A stretch of DNA of 64,000 bases from Polytrichum commune (GCA_950295325.1 OX485809.1:22446001-22510000); one strand, 5' to 3'. Positions 1 through 12,054 are shown, counted from the stretch's first letter. Made by a program: numbers and translations. Notes: generated from the sequence alone by a model not told the origin.

Positions 1-376
1 ACCGACCGATATCTACAGCACTTTCACCTTCACCCTCCCCGTTTAGCAGGTGCTGCGAAACAGGGACCAAATTGGGGTGTGGGCGACATCGTGTATATAA
101 AAATTTACAAATTGTACGGTCCACTCTGGAACTCATGTAACTTAGATCATGGTGAACTATCGAGACTTGGAGGAAAAGTTCACCAAAGGAGATATATTAA
201 TAGATATAGTTAAGATAAACGAGTCCACCTTATCTGAACTTGTTGCTGAATGTGCCTGAGGTCAAGTATCATTGGTTTCAGTTACAAAATGAAGTCGGAA
301 ATTAACACAAGAGGGAAGTGACACACAAGAATGGTCCGAGCAGGCTTGACTTATAGCTCTCTGATACCACCACAGA
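1..376 (-). other. Possible retroelement edge with primer-binding-site-like motif
   Basis: On the minus strand, TGGTATCAGAGAGC at 354-367 resembles the plant LTR-retrotransposon primer-binding site complementary to initiator Met-tRNA (TGGTATCAGAGC), with two extra bases. The flanking sequence at higher coordinates would then be LTR. A short plus-strand frame (148 to about 258, starting MVNYRDLEEKF) has no recognised match. No other retrotransposon motifs were seen, so this is weak. Confidence 0.25.
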
Positions 377-539
377 TAGGCTGGTGGCAATCCAGCTCAA
401 CACAAACCTAGGGTCATGCCACTTGGAGTTGGCTTTGTAGGTCTTCTTTCTCAAAAAGAAAAAGAAAAAGAAAATTACAAATCTAGCGTCTTGTGTATAT
501 AAACGCAATAGCCTTCCTCATGGTTCCAGCAACTCAAGC

Positions 540-1700
540 AGTACTAGCTACTCTTCCTTCAAATTTCTCTACAATTGTTCAAACTGCCTCTTGTAGCATT
601 TAGCTCTGTATCTGTAGAGCAGCAACAGATTTTATGAGTTTTTTGCAACGGTTTGAGGATTTCTTTGAGGATCAGTTGTAGTTGATGTTTGTTAAGCCAG
701 TGCAGCTACCACTTATTTCTAGAGGCTTCACGAGTACACTTCCCTTTTTCTCTACAAGTTTTTAGACTGTCTCTTGCAGCATTTTAGCTCTGGATCTGTA
801 GTTTCAGGCAGTTGTATCTGTAGAGCAGGAACAGATTTTATGAGGTTTTTGCAACGGTTTGAGGATTTCTTTGAGGATCAGTTGTAGTTGATGTTTGTTA
901 AGCCAGTGCAGCTACCACTTATTTCTAGAAGCTCCAGGAGTACTCTTCCCTCTTTCTCTACAAGTTTTTAGACTGTCTCTTGCAGCATTTTAGCTCTGGA
1001 TCTGTAGACACGCTGTGATATATCACCATCACTACTACACTTTAGTTTTTGCTCACAGCAACAGAACAGGAGAAAAATTGTGAGGTTTTCGTAACGGTTT
1101 GAGGATTTGTGTGTGGATCTGTGGTATTAGTTTGTTGTTTGTTAAACTCAGTGCAGCTATCAGCAACGTCTAGAAACTCCGGGAGTACTCTTCCCTCTTT
1201 CTTTACAATTACACTGTCTCTTGCTGCATTTTAGCTCTGGATCTGTAGACAGGCTGCAGCTACAGGCAGCTAGCTGTGATTCATCACCATCACTACTACA
1301 CCTTAATTTTTGCTCATAGCAACAGAACAGGAGAAAATTGTGAGGTTTTCGTAACGGTTTGAGAATTTGTGTCTGGATCTGTGGTATTAGTTTGTTGTTT
1401 GTTAAACTCAGTGCTGCTACCAGTAACGTCTAGATACTCCGGGAGTACTCTTCCCGCTTTCTTTACAATTTGTGACACTGTCTCTGCTGCACTTTAGCTC
1501 TGGATCTGTAGACAGGCTGCAGACACAGGCAGCTAGCTGTGATTCCTCACCATCACCACTACATTTTTGGTTCATAGCAACAGAACAGCAACACATCTGT
1601 GAGGTTTGTTGCAACGGTTTGTCTGTTGTATTCGGTGTTCCTTAAACCCAGTACTACAGTAGCATTGATATATACAGCTGAAGGATCCTTCAGCTCTATA
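540..1700 (+). repeat. Degenerate tandem repeat, about 206-260 bp units
   Basis: The marker CAACGGTTTGAGGAT or its variants recurs with the motif start at 651, 857, 1097, 1357 and 1617, that is at spacings of 206, 240, 260 and 260 bp. Each unit also carries a run like TTTAGCTCTGGATCTGTAGA and a segment resembling GGGAGTACTCTTCCC. The last unit is partial and is followed by a perfect palindrome (GCTGAAGGATCCTTCAGC near 1,677). No coding content is seen. Confidence 0.85.
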
Positions 1701-3272
1701 TAGATCCTTCAGCTCTTCGCCCTCCGATTGTCGAATGATCAACATAGCTAACCCTGAAGTTGCTGTGAGCGTAAAGTTGAGATAGAATTCGAACTGGATC
1801 ATCGCATTGACATCACAGCAGCTGCGGTTCAACGGTCCAAGTAGTGAAATTTCCAGGTGTAAACTGTTCAAAAGGAGGTTGAGAATTTGAGTGGGTTTTA
1901 AAGATTAAGAGATCATCATCACTTAATCTAAGAACCAGGTATTTATATAAAATATAATATCCAATGGACCCTGGGCGCGTGTCCACGGAGGAGGAGGACA
2001 GGCTGGACAACACGAACCTTGAGGTCCATCCTTCTCTCACTTTTGGAGAATCTGAGGTCGTCTACCTGGGTGTCAACTTTCCTGACCCGATCATTGAGGA
2101 GGATAATAATGACCAGCCAGACCCGAACAACAATCCATGGTGAGTTTTTTGAGTTTTTTGTATCTTGGGCCACGTAGTAATAATCGCATACCAGCAATGT
2201 TGTTGTTATATATATATATGCTTCCTCAACATGTATCTATAATGTCATCGATCGACACATGTGGTTGCTAATATCTCACAACGATTGTGTTGTCGATTTG
2301 TGTTCACACAGAATGAATTCCGAACTACGCAGTGGATGAAAGGAGCTATGGCACAGGGCTGTCGTAGGCGTCCAACCCCTAGGGATGGCATGGCAATACA
2401 TCTCTGTCACAAGACGTACTGGTCAGGCCCATGACATGGTCATCAATTACAAATGACACTGTGTCTCCTCATACCCACTCAGGAAGATCACCTGGCTTGA
2501 CCATCATTATGAAACGAAACAAAATACGACAACTGGGTTCGCAAAGCTATGGAGCCTTTGCAAGCTGTTTGTTTTACTCTACGTCCGCTTGTTTACGTGA
2601 TGTTCCGACAACATTATTCAGCCGTTTTTGCAAGTGTTATGGAACTAGGAATCAATTGGTGAAGGTGTTGGATTTGTCCTTGCTGAATTGGCGGCTGTGG
2701 CCTTCACGAAGTTGACCTTGGATATTTTCCCCTTTACAAAACGAGCATGTCAAAGGTTAGCAGTAGGAAGATAGTGACAATAGAAGGTTACGGAGGGTGG
2801 GGAGGCCAGGACTGGGTCCATTGGCCTTTTGGAAAGGTAGAATGTTTTCCGATCTCAAAGACAGATAGTTTTATGTCCCAGCTGTACTCTGTTTATATAT
2901 AATAAATTTGTAAATATTCATTCCGTACAGATTCTGGTTGTGGGTGAAGGTGAGCAATTGCATGAAGGATGCTAGGGATGTGTGCCTCTACACTGTTTTG
3001 GGTTACCATTCAGAGTTTACAGACATCATCGTTTTCATACCAACTAAGTTATATCATATTCCTTGGTGTGCATACTAACCACAGTGCTTATGCTCTTCGG
3101 GTGAAAAATGACAACTCTCAGAAGAAGAAAAGTATAGCAAACAAGTAAATCCAAACGGAAACCCACAGTAATCAGACAAGACAGTGTTGTCAACGAGGAG
3201 TCAAAGCTTGTGTGAAGTCAGATGATTTCTCTGACATCAACTTCTATGATCACTGTAAAACACTTCTCCAGC
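1701..3272. other. Unassigned intergenic sequence
   Basis: Short open frames are present on both strands but none shows codon-level or motif support. There is an AT dinucleotide tract near 2,208-2,219. I see no gene, RNA or bounded repeat here. Confidence 0.5.
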
Positions 3273-3275
3273 TAA

Positions 3276-3812
3276 TGGGGCATTCCCACCTGACATTAGT
3301 TAGAAGTAGTTTTAGTCTAAAAGCGGTTTTAGTTATCTAGGGTTCACACATACAGCTCTTTTTAGTGCCGAGCCTAGGTGGCAAATGATGTGGCATGGCT
3401 TAAAAGTGGAGGTTTTAAGCCTCAAGCACCGACCCTCCCATCGGTACCTAAACATGAGACAAGAATATAGGAACTTTAAAAGTGTCGCCTCCGGGCCCAC
3501 CCTTGTGATTGGTTGCTTTTTAGTCTTAGCTATGAGGACACGAGAAGCTTCATTAACAAAAACCGATGGTAAGATAGGTGAGTAGTAAGGCATTTGGGGA
3601 TGGGACCAAAACTACCCAACATTCATTGCCTGGTAGATAAAACCATGAACATGTGTGAAAGCTACTCAACTAAAACCTACTTGCAAATCTCCGGAGCAAG
3701 TTCTTGTAGGTGCATTGGGATAGTCGGATGCCTCCGCTATAACCGAGGGAGCTGTACCCGGTTTTTTAGGAAATACTTTGGGTCTTAACTAAAGTCAGGT
3801 GGGAAGGGGGCA
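3276..3812. mobile_element. Element G, copy 1: TIR DNA transposon, TAA target duplication (PIF/Harbinger-like)
   Basis: A 537 bp element is bounded by imperfect terminal inverted repeats (left TGGGGCATTCCCACCTGAC, right read inward TGCCCCCTTCCCACCTGAC), with the trinucleotide TAA directly repeated at 3,273-3,275 and 3,813-3,815. A 3 bp T-A target duplication is typical of PIF/Harbinger elements. The interior (3,360-3,780) is closely similar to the copy at 28,490-29,009. Short frames inside are not convincing transposase. Confidence 0.85.
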
Positions 3813-4510
3813 TAATTATAATTGGGTTTGCAAACTTTTTTGGGGACACATGGAAGCTCCAGATCATGATTTTTCAGTGGCGGTAATATGATGGGAGATG
3901 AGTACTTGATATAAGTTAGGGAGATGAGTACTTGATCCAGGAGTCAGAGGCTTGTGTGGGACCTAGGCACATATCAGAGCTCGCTCCGCAACTCTTCTTT
4001 TGGCACAAACTGAATAAATTAATACAAGAAGGGAACTAAGCAGCCTCTGACACCTTGCAGTTACGGAGGAAGAGCCTCTCGGACGTGCTGGTGGAACTTT
4101 TGTCAGACTTTGAATGCATGGTATTGTGGCTGGGTTTAGAGCTCATGCCATTTGGGCGGGCCCAAGCTGACCGAGTCATGACCCCATCGTGGGGGGAGGG
4201 GGGTCTCAAGGCTGGGGTCTTATTCGATACAGCACCCCCGGCAATCCCCGTCACTGAGGCGCTGTGAATGAGCCTCTTCATTTCGCGAGCATGGTGCATC
4301 CGGACCGTTGATCCATCAAGGCCCATCCAAGGGCCTCAATGATCCTAGGTGGCGAGGGGGTGGGGTGGTGCTTGCCACCAAGGAGGGGTGGGGCCGTGGG
4401 CCTCATGTCTTTTTTCGGGGAGGCCGGCTTTAGGGTGGTGTCGGGCCTAGTGGCTAGGCGGGCTCGGTGGGCTAGGCAGCTAGGTAGGCCTACTTACTAA
4501 CTAACTATTT

Positions 4511-4760
4511 GGTTACCCTTACTCTACTTACTAACTAACTAGTTGGTTGGTAACCCTTACTCTACTTACCAAATAACTAGTTGGTTACCCTTACTCTACT
4601 TACTAAATAACTAGTTGGTTACCCTTACTCTACTTACTAAATAACTAGTTGGTTACCCTTACTCTACTTACTAAATAACTAGTTGGTTACCCTTACTCTA
4701 CTTACTAAATAACTAGTTGGTTTCCCTTACTCTACTTACTAAATAACTAGTTGGTTACCC
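4511..4760 (+). repeat. 34 bp tandem repeat, left palindrome arm
   Basis: About seven units of 34 bp, each like GGTTACCCTTACTCTACTTA followed by CTAAATAACTAGTT, start near 4,511, 4,548, 4,583, 4,617, 4,651, 4,685 and 4,719. Later units are almost identical to each other; the first two carry a longer spacer. The right arm holds only about four units in the opposite orientation (5,873-6,025), so the arms have since changed in unit number. Confidence 0.9.
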
Positions 4761-4771
4761 TCACTTGCTAA

Positions 4772-5446
4772 GGGCCACTTCACACACGAGCCAAGAGCCA
4801 TCACCGTGAAATTGTGAGAGCCCACAAGAAAGTGTCTAAAGGCCGTCCCAAGACACCTCCAAGTCTTCATGTTAATTTAAAATATGAGAAATCTATAGCC
4901 ATTTGTTGGAGCCTCCATTCACTTATTTATGTCACGGTGTGCTACACGGTGGATGATCCATATGTGAATATAAGTCATGTTTACTTGATTATTTTTATTT
5001 TTATTATTTTTGGGTACAAATTAAAACATGTTTTTTCCCACTCTATACCTTATTTCAAGAGCACACAATAGTGAATGCAAGATGGATGTAAAGTCTACAT
5101 TAATTCCTACATGGCATCAAATGGGTCACGTTTCATGGTCACTTGGACTACTTTCAAAAACCACATCTTGGAAGTAGGCCTAACACAAAAATGGGAGACC
5201 ATCGCATTCCGAATGCTCACAACCGTTGGTTTATCCTATTTTATCATGTGTGAGGACCCGCATGAATAGAAATTCAATGAAATAGCATTTGGTTGAGGGC
5301 CCGGTACATATGACTTCACACTACACTTGAGGATCCGTGACCGCACTACATGATTTTGGAGGTGTCTTGGGACGGCCTTTAGACACTTTCTTGTGGGCTC
5401 TCACAATTTCACGGTGATGGCTCTTGGCTTGTGTGTGAAGTGGCCC
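4772..5446. mobile_element. Element A, copy 1 (rearranged, at the palindrome centre)
   Basis: Terminal inverted repeats GGGCCACTTCACACACGAGC and its near-complement bound this copy. Unlike the 500 bp copies elsewhere, both ends here are versions of the same element end (carrying GTGAGAGCCCA and GGCCGTCCCAAGACACCTCC), so it looks like the result of an inverted duplication. The 64-codon frame shared by the family lies at 5,075-5,269 on the plus strand. Confidence 0.8.
5075..5269 (+). CDS. Conserved 64-codon reading frame of element A (unknown function)
   Basis: A frame of 64 residues beginning MQDGCKVYINSYMASNG and ending YFIMCEDPHE, uninterrupted. Versions of identical length occur at 11,008-10,814 and 59,019-58,825, with differences spread along the protein. 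I do not recognise a domain. It may be a leftover piece of a transposase exon that stayed open by chance, or a functional small protein of the transposon family. No promoter or start context sets it apart. Confidence 0.4.
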   Translation: MQDGCKVYINSYMASNGSRFMVTWTTFKNHILEVGLTQKWETIAFRMLTTVGLSYFIMCEDPHE

Positions 5447-5470
5447 TTAGCAAGTAAGGGTAACCAACTA

Positions 5471-5870
5471 CACTAAATAGGTAGATTAGTGTTGGAAACA
5501 CTAATAGTCGACGAAAACGCTAAATGTCAATTGTCTTCATAGTGTTAGAACACTAAATATCAACTCTAACACTATTTGTACCAATTAGTAACTTTTAATA
5601 TTTACAAAAGCGCATTTAACGTTAGATGACATTTTTTGTAGATCTTTAAATGAAGAATTGGAGGTAGAATATGTGAGCCTCATAGCAAATGTAATATGCT
5701 AGGAATTTGATATTACAAAATTTAAACTTAATGGAACTCAACTTTGACAATGCAAAATAAAGACAAAGGAAATTGTAACACTAATTGTACTTTCAAGTGA
5801 CATTTAGTGTTTTGGGTAACTATTGGCTCTAACACTAATCTTCATCTAACACTAATCTACCTATTTAGTG
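5471..5870. mobile_element. 400 bp MITE with CACTAAATAGG termini and TA target duplication
   Basis: Terminal inverted repeats run CACTAAATAGGTAGATTAGTG and complement, flanked by TA at 5,469-5,470 and 5,871-5,872. Removing the element and one TA restores exactly the 34 bp repeat unit found beside it, so the empty site is visible in this window. This proves a 2 bp TA duplication, the mark of Tc1/mariner-type elements, despite the CACTA-like ends. It carries no coding capacity. Confidence 0.93.
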
Positions 5871-5872
5871 TA

Positions 5873-6025
5873 GTTATTTAGTAAGTAGAGTAAGGGTAAC
5901 CAACTAGTTATTTAATAAGTAGAGTAAGGGTAACCAACTAGTTATTTGGTAAGTAGAGTAAGGGTTACCAACCAACTAGTTATTTAGTAAGTAGAGTAAG
6001 GGTAACCAAATAGTTAGTTAGTAAG
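5873..6025 (-). repeat. 34 bp tandem repeat, right palindrome arm
   Basis: About four units that are reverse complements of the 34 bp repeat at 4,511-4,760. They include the long-spacer variant with the doubled CCAACCAACTAG, in mirror order to the left arm. Confidence 0.85.
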
Positions 6026-6283
6026 TAGGCCTACCTAGCTGCCTAGCCCACCGAGCCCGCCTAGCCACTAGGCCCGACACCACCCTAAAGCCGGCCTCCC
6101 CGAAAAAAGACATGAGGCCCACGGCCCCACCCCTCCTTGGTGGCAAGCACCACCCCACCCCCTCGCCACCTAGGATCATTGAGGCCCTTGGATGGGCCTT
6201 GATGGATCAACGGTCCGGATGCACCATGCTCGCGAAATGAAGAGGCTCATTCATAGCGCCTCAGTGACGGGGCCCGGCAATCA

Positions 6284-6755
6284 TGCTTAATTAGTTCGAA
6301 TATGTATGAATACTTGTGAAAAGCAGAAGGCATGACCTAAACTAGTATAATATAATATTAAAACTGAATATAAGTTTCATTTTAGAATGACAAAAAGACC
6401 CTTTCAAATGGTAAGTCACATACTTTATTACCTCAATGCTAACGAGGATTTCGTAGTTTTTTTACTTCCAAGTTCATTACATGCTTTATTGACATTCATT
6501 TACATGCTTTCGGTTTTCACTTCCGGAATGAAATCTCAATCAATTTCTTATTTATTAAGGGGAAGTGACCACGTACATTGAATTTTGGGCGTTCAAGGTG
6601 AAGTGCAGTCGATATGGGAGTTGTGGACAAGTGGCCTTCAAGAATGCAAGGGTAATTATTATTATTTTTGAAATTAGGCAAGGTGGCCAACAGTTGTCAG
6701 TTGAGATCCAAAATTTTAAAAATTAGAAAATTGGTGGGGCTACCCGACGTGCTGG
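6284..6755. other. Insertion in the right outer arm of the palindrome
   Basis: These roughly 470 bp have no counterpart in the left arm, where the matching sequences are contiguous near 4,222-4,241. The interior is AT-rich, with a 64-codon frame at 6,387-6,581 that has no recognised similarity. No clear terminal repeats were found. Confidence 0.5.
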
Positions 6756-8364
6756 ATCGTGGGCCCCGGCCTTGAGAACCCCTTCCTCCCATGATGGGGT
6801 CATGACTCGGCCAGTTGCAGCCTGCCCAAATGACATGAGCTCTAGCCCTAACCATGGTTTCGTGATCTGTTAGTTAAAGTTGAAATCATCATTTTTTATG
6901 TAAGTCATAATAATGTTCATGTGAATATGTATAATAAACATACAAATAATGGCTACTAAATATGGTCATAAGAAGGCATGAGAGCATGAAGTAGATGATG
7001 TATCATGAAGACATTGGTGGCATTTGAACACCATGTTTGACCTCCTTAGCCAGTCGTGAAGTGGGGTGGTGACACATGTGGTCTCCTTTAGATGTCCACA
7101 AAGTTTTTTCCCCTTGAATGTTTATTGGTTGGCTTGATCTCTTTGACCTCTACTTATATAAGGCAAACCTTAATAGGTAATCTAATAACTAAAGACTCAG
7201 TTTCGTTGAATGTTGGTACTTCTATGTTAAATAACGAGTGGAATAACGATATACCCTTAGAGTGACCATCCTTGACATATGTTGCAAGTGTGGATACCAC
7301 AACAAATATTGGAAACAAATTAACCCGCTTAGTAGAATTGCTAATGGAGAATGTGTGGGATAAAGATCAGGAGATGCCATGGCTATGCGTATAAATTATG
7401 CTAAAAAATTTAATTCAATTGAAGTCCACTAGGCTACAATAAAAAAAACCCCCACTCGAATTGGATTCACTTTGAGTTCATCATCCATTGTCATATGCCC
7501 AAGCATGTACGATACAATATACGTATGTGAGAGGGAAATAACTTTAAAGGGTTAAGGTAGAAGTGCCTACCTTGGACACCCTTCGCAAAGTTGTTAAATA
7601 TTCTATAATGTAGCACGTTCATTCATTATCGCACACATATCTAGAACTATTGTATATTGGTAACCACTTTAGGAATCATGTTCACCTTCATAACATCACC
7701 AAGCACAATGAACTTGTTCTCTCTTCTATTTGGTTGGGGATAATGCTTAGGCGAATCATTGTAGACGAACAATGTCATGTGGACAAGAGCCTTAGATTTG
7801 CCCTCCCCCCTTCCTCCAAGAAGAGTTGTGGATGTGTTTGCCTATTCCATTAATCCTTTGAGATTCATGTTGAGCACCGTGCATTGTAAGAATAACGAAA
7901 GTTCGATTCGAGCACAAACCATGGGGTATTTGGGGCCCCACAAACCATGGTCGACTTGCTAAAATTTTATTATGTTATCCATTTTGGAAATGTGATGCTT
8001 TAGAACCAAGTCCTATAAGGATCAACATTTTATTTATGATTTTCTCCTTGTCATGTTTGAGAAGCAATTGGAGTTTCATGTCAGTATTATTCCTATTCCT
8101 TATTTATTTCTTTTGACAAACCATGATGTGCTCGATCTAAGTCAACCATTTCATTTAGGTCAAGCCTCGTTTTGGGAGTAGGATAAGGTGGGGATAAGGT
8201 GCTTCTCCAAATGATCTATAGTGACCTTGCCTAAACTCCATGATTGAGAAAATGTAGGACCACAAGTGATATGCCATACTTCATTGGGAACAAAATAGTT
8301 GACATGCTAGCAAACAAAGAAACACACAAAGAAAAACTACCCATTACACCTCACATACACATAG

Positions 8365-8383
8365 CCCCCCCCCCCCCCCCCCC
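8365..8383. repeat. C19 homopolymer
   Basis: Nineteen consecutive C residues. Runs like this are length-unstable and error-prone in assembly. Confidence 0.95.
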
Positions 8384-8460
8384 TCCATATTGGCTAGCAA
8401 GTTGCCCAACTACCACACACAATGAAGCCATTTGCAACCTTTATACATTCACAGAGAAAA

Positions 8461-8463
<3 letters not shown>

Positions 8464-8498
<35 letters not shown>
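8464..8498. repeat. AC dinucleotide microsatellite
   Basis: An uninterrupted AC/CA tract of about 35 bp following a short A run. Confidence 0.95.
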
Positions 8499-8500
<2 letters not shown>

Positions 8501-10635
8501 AATTGAGAATCCTCTACATCCAAAAACAAATTCCCATATGTTGACAAATGGTTATCAAACAACCAAATAGACCACAAACTCTCTAATCACTTTTGGAAAG
8601 CACATTTTTTGTTGTTGTTGTTGAGGGCTTTGAGCGCATAGTAATCATATTACTCTTGGAATAATCCTTGCTTGAATGCTTTGTGGTGAGAATGAATCAA
8701 GATGGTCTACGGTAGATGTATTGTTGAACATTGGCTTGTGAATCTAAGTCCTATTTGAATTGTTTTGCTTAGGCTTGACTATGTGTCATTTAACAGTAAA
8801 GTTGTTATGCCATTGTGATCACTAACTATTGTCTAGTCTTCACAAATGTTGAGTTTTTTTTTAGTCAAAGATTCTTGACTTTGTTCATGACGTTTTGTGG
8901 ATGTTGTGATTTATGTATGTTGAGGTTTATTTTCGAGAATTGTGGTTAATCATGTAGCCAATGCATGGATAGGTACCACACAACACTCTCCAAACCAACC
9001 TAAGTCTTGGGGATAATAGTCGTCTATGACATCTCATCCCCCAACCTCCCATTCTTCTCCCCCGAACTAGTCCTTCTAGTCAAAGGTGCAACCCTACAAA
9101 TTGCCATAACAATTCATCAATGCCATGACCTTCATCATGAGATCGCACCACCCATGTGGGCCATAACAACTCAGTCTCCACAATTCCACGACCATCCTCA
9201 TGAGATCACACCACCCACACACACTGGGTCTCCCCAACCAGCAAGGTGCAACATTGGAACCACAAGAATCCCTTTGAGCAACCACACATTCCCTGCCTCA
9301 TAAAATAATGGATGCATTCCTAAGAACCCCAATGTCAACACTTGCCAATGGAAGCTCACTCTCCATCTCATTTTCCTCTTACACAATCCTAACACACCAA
9401 CCCCTCACAAATATGACTCAAAATCCAAATGACAAGTACCACTACTAACTGCCACTCTTGAATTACCAACACATTTGGACCACCTAATATTCTAAAAATC
9501 CTTAGCATCCCATTCCAATGACTTGTCACTTTGGTAAAGTTGTTATTTCCACACGTCAATAGTAACACCAGATTCCTCACTCCCCCACCCCCCCCCCTCA
9601 CCCCCTGAAAACCAAAAACTAATAAATAAAATAAATCAACACACAACCTAACTCATCACCATTTAGAAATAGTTTCTTTGCCCCCCCCCCCTCCCTTTAT
9701 TAATGTAGGCATTTATTTTTGAACCTGTGCATGTCTTCCTTCACCAAGGCAATGCATAGGCAAACGGGTTGGAGACATTTCCACCCTCCAAACCGTACAT
9801 GACAGTTTCCCATCATACTGAGCTCTCCCCCATCTATTCATCAAAATGCATAAAAAAAAACACTTCTCAATCACATGCATACACGATGCATTTTATTATT
9901 ATTATTCTAAATAGCGTCCTTTTAATACTTGACAATCATGCATAAAACGCCACTATTAATGGTCTCCAAGTATCATGACCATATCGTGAGTGGTTCACAC
10001 TTGTCTATGCTTTGCTAGTGGTGTGTGTACCAAGCCCATGTACAATCATCCGGTATGATTCATCCAATCGTTTCCGGGAGACACCGATTCAACCGCTCAT
10101 CCAAAAAGTTACGGGCAATTGTAGTCACCCCTACACTCCTCCATTACAAAATTGCCGCAAAGTCCTCCTTGTCAATTAAAAAATTAAAAAATTGTAATTA
10201 TATCGAAGGTATCTCATTTCATTACATCTCAATCGTTGAAGAAACATAAAAATAAATAAAAATTTATTATAAAATAAAATACCCACAACAACAAGCTATT
10301 GGATTTAGTATTGAGGTCCTTAAAATGAGTGGACCAAATCCACACCCATGACCACACGTTCATTTTTGTGTGAGGTCCTTTGTTGGAGCTGGATATACTG
10401 TATCCAAATTTAGCCCGAAAGTGGTTGAGTTTGGACCCCAAACTAGTACAAGGAATACTTAGGGAAATAGGAGTAGAAGTACCTCGATCCTTGTGTAAAC
10501 GAAGGTAGACAAGTCTGTTAGTTCTAGGAGGACCGGCCTCTTATAAAGTGCGAAAAAATAAAAATAAAAAATCTAAGAATAGAATAGAAATCATGTACAA
10601 ATATAATGCTATGAGATTGAGATTAAGGTGACTAA

Positions 10636-11135
10636 GGGTTACTTCAAACACAAGCCAAGAGCCGTGAGGATGAAATTGTGAGAGCCCAAATGAAAGTGTC
10701 CAAAGGCCGTCCCAAGACACCTCCAAAATCATGTAGTGTGGTCACGGATCTTCGAGTGTAGTGTGAAGTTATATGTGATTGGGCCCTCAGCCAAATGTTA
10801 TTTCGATGAATTTCTATTCATGTGGGTCCTCACACATGATAAAATAAAATAAATCAACGGTTGTGAGCATTTGGAATGCCATGGTCTCCTGGTTTTGTGT
10901 TAGGCCTACCTCCAAGAGGTGGTTCTTGAAATTAGTCCAAGTGACCATGAAACACGATCCATTCGATGCCATGTAGGAATCCATGTAGACTTTACAACCA
11001 TCTTGCATTCACCTACTCCGTTGGTCCCTCAAGTGTAGTGTGAAGTGAACTTGGACCAACTCTGCCTTTTCCACCAATGAGAGTGCTTGAAGTGTACTTG
11101 GTCACAGGCTCTCAATCTTGTGTGTGAAGTGGCCT
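10636..11135 (-). mobile_element. Element A, copy 2: 500 bp TIR transposon, TAA target duplication
   Basis: Exactly 500 bp, bounded by degenerate GGGTTACTTCAAACACAAGC and (inward on the minus strand) AGGCCACTTCACACACAAGA, with TAA repeated at 10,633-10,635 and 11,136-11,138. The 3 bp duplication and GGGCC-type ends fit PIF/Harbinger-like MITEs. The family's 64-codon frame runs on the minus strand inside it. Confidence 0.88.
10814..11008 (-). CDS. Conserved 64-codon reading frame of element A, copy 2
   Basis: Same length and position in the element as the frames at 5,075 and 59,019. It begins MQDGCKVYMDSYMASNG and ends CEDPHE. Differences from copy 1 include IN to MD and KW to NQ, none producing a stop. 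Function unknown; it could be chance retention in a fairly young element. Confidence 0.4.
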   Translation of the reverse strand: MQDGCKVYMDSYMASNGSCFMVTWTNFKNHLLEVGLTQNQETMAFQMLTTVDLFYFIMCEDPHE

Positions 11136-11138
11136 TAA

Positions 11139-12054
11139 GGCTACTTTCCCATAAAGAAAAGTTATGGCAAAGTTTTCAAATAGCATACATACAATCTTCT
11201 GAAGTGGTTGCATAGGTTTGTCTAAAGAGATTGAGGGTATGTGGATGTTGTTCGGTTCGTTTTTCACGTTATCCAACTTCTACTTCTTAATTTTAAACAA
11301 CCAAAAAAAAAAACTTGTTTTACATCAGCAAATCCACAATAAAAGCACCAACCCCCCCCCCCCCCCCAAATAAAGGAACACACCAGACATCCCCTTCTTC
11401 AGTTATGGTAATCGGAAGTGAATATCACCTCCCACTTGTGTTCACTATCAAGTGTGGAGTAGTTGATGAAATTTGAAGACGAAGTCCAATCTCTTTCAAA
11501 CATGTGACTTTATTGTGTTTGTTCTCTGATCCTTACACCAATACAATAAAGATGTCCAAGATGGTTGAGCAAGTATCCAAACATTGACTTTTTGACTATC
11601 CCGACCAAAGAGCCGTTGCGGTAATCCTTTGATCAACAATAGAAGCGCTCGATGTAGTAAAGACATCAGAGCATTTCGCACCCCAAATGATGTGTGGGAA
11701 TATGTGAAGACATGTATGTCTACGCTCTCAATATGTGTTCCTTGACAGCTAGCAAATTAAAGTCGTCACCGAAATTCCCAAAAGCCAGAATCCGTTTGGG
11801 GTCGGAACATACATACAGTAGTTTGGCATCCATGAAGAAGCTTTTGTCGGATGCTAATTATAGCTTAGATGGTTGGGACCACTTCAACACACAGAAGAAG
11901 CTCTTGTCAGAATCCTGAAACTTACTTGCCTGCTGTCAGAATCTGGGGATATTTTGGGCACAATTCGTTGACATCATCCAAGTGTTTTCGAGTCTAACTG
12001 CTTTGCAGCTGCTTCCATGTGTTGACATCTTTCGCTTTCACGTTATCAAAACTG

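Larger units (their letters stand above)
4120..6860. repeat. Giant palindrome with nested insertions
   Basis: The left arm (4,241-4,862) and right arm (5,357-6,276) are nearly identical reverse complements through several hundred bases. More diverged outer arms (about 4,141-4,222 and 6,762-6,845) continue outside an insertion at about 6,284-6,755. Outer parts of the arms are GC-rich; inner parts are 34 bp tandem repeats, then element A ends. The loop is 4,863-5,356. It could be a foldback transposon or an inverted duplication. No transposase is visible. Confidence 0.88.
6861..10632. other. AT-rich intergenic region with microsatellites
   Basis: No gene is supported. It holds a C homopolymer (8,365-8,383), a CA dinucleotide tract (8,464-8,498), smaller C runs near 9,589 and 9,680, and an ATT tract near 9,894. 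Reading frames here are short and scattered and carry no recognisable domain. No bounded transposon was found by eye. Confidence 0.55.

Noticed and set aside
5471-5870. Classification of the CACTAAAT element as a CACTA (En/Spm) transposon
   Set aside because: The restored empty site shows a 2 bp TA duplication, not the 3 bp of CACTA elements.
8244-8501. Open frame with proline and threonine-histidine runs
   Set aside because: The runs are translations of the C homopolymer and the CA microsatellite.
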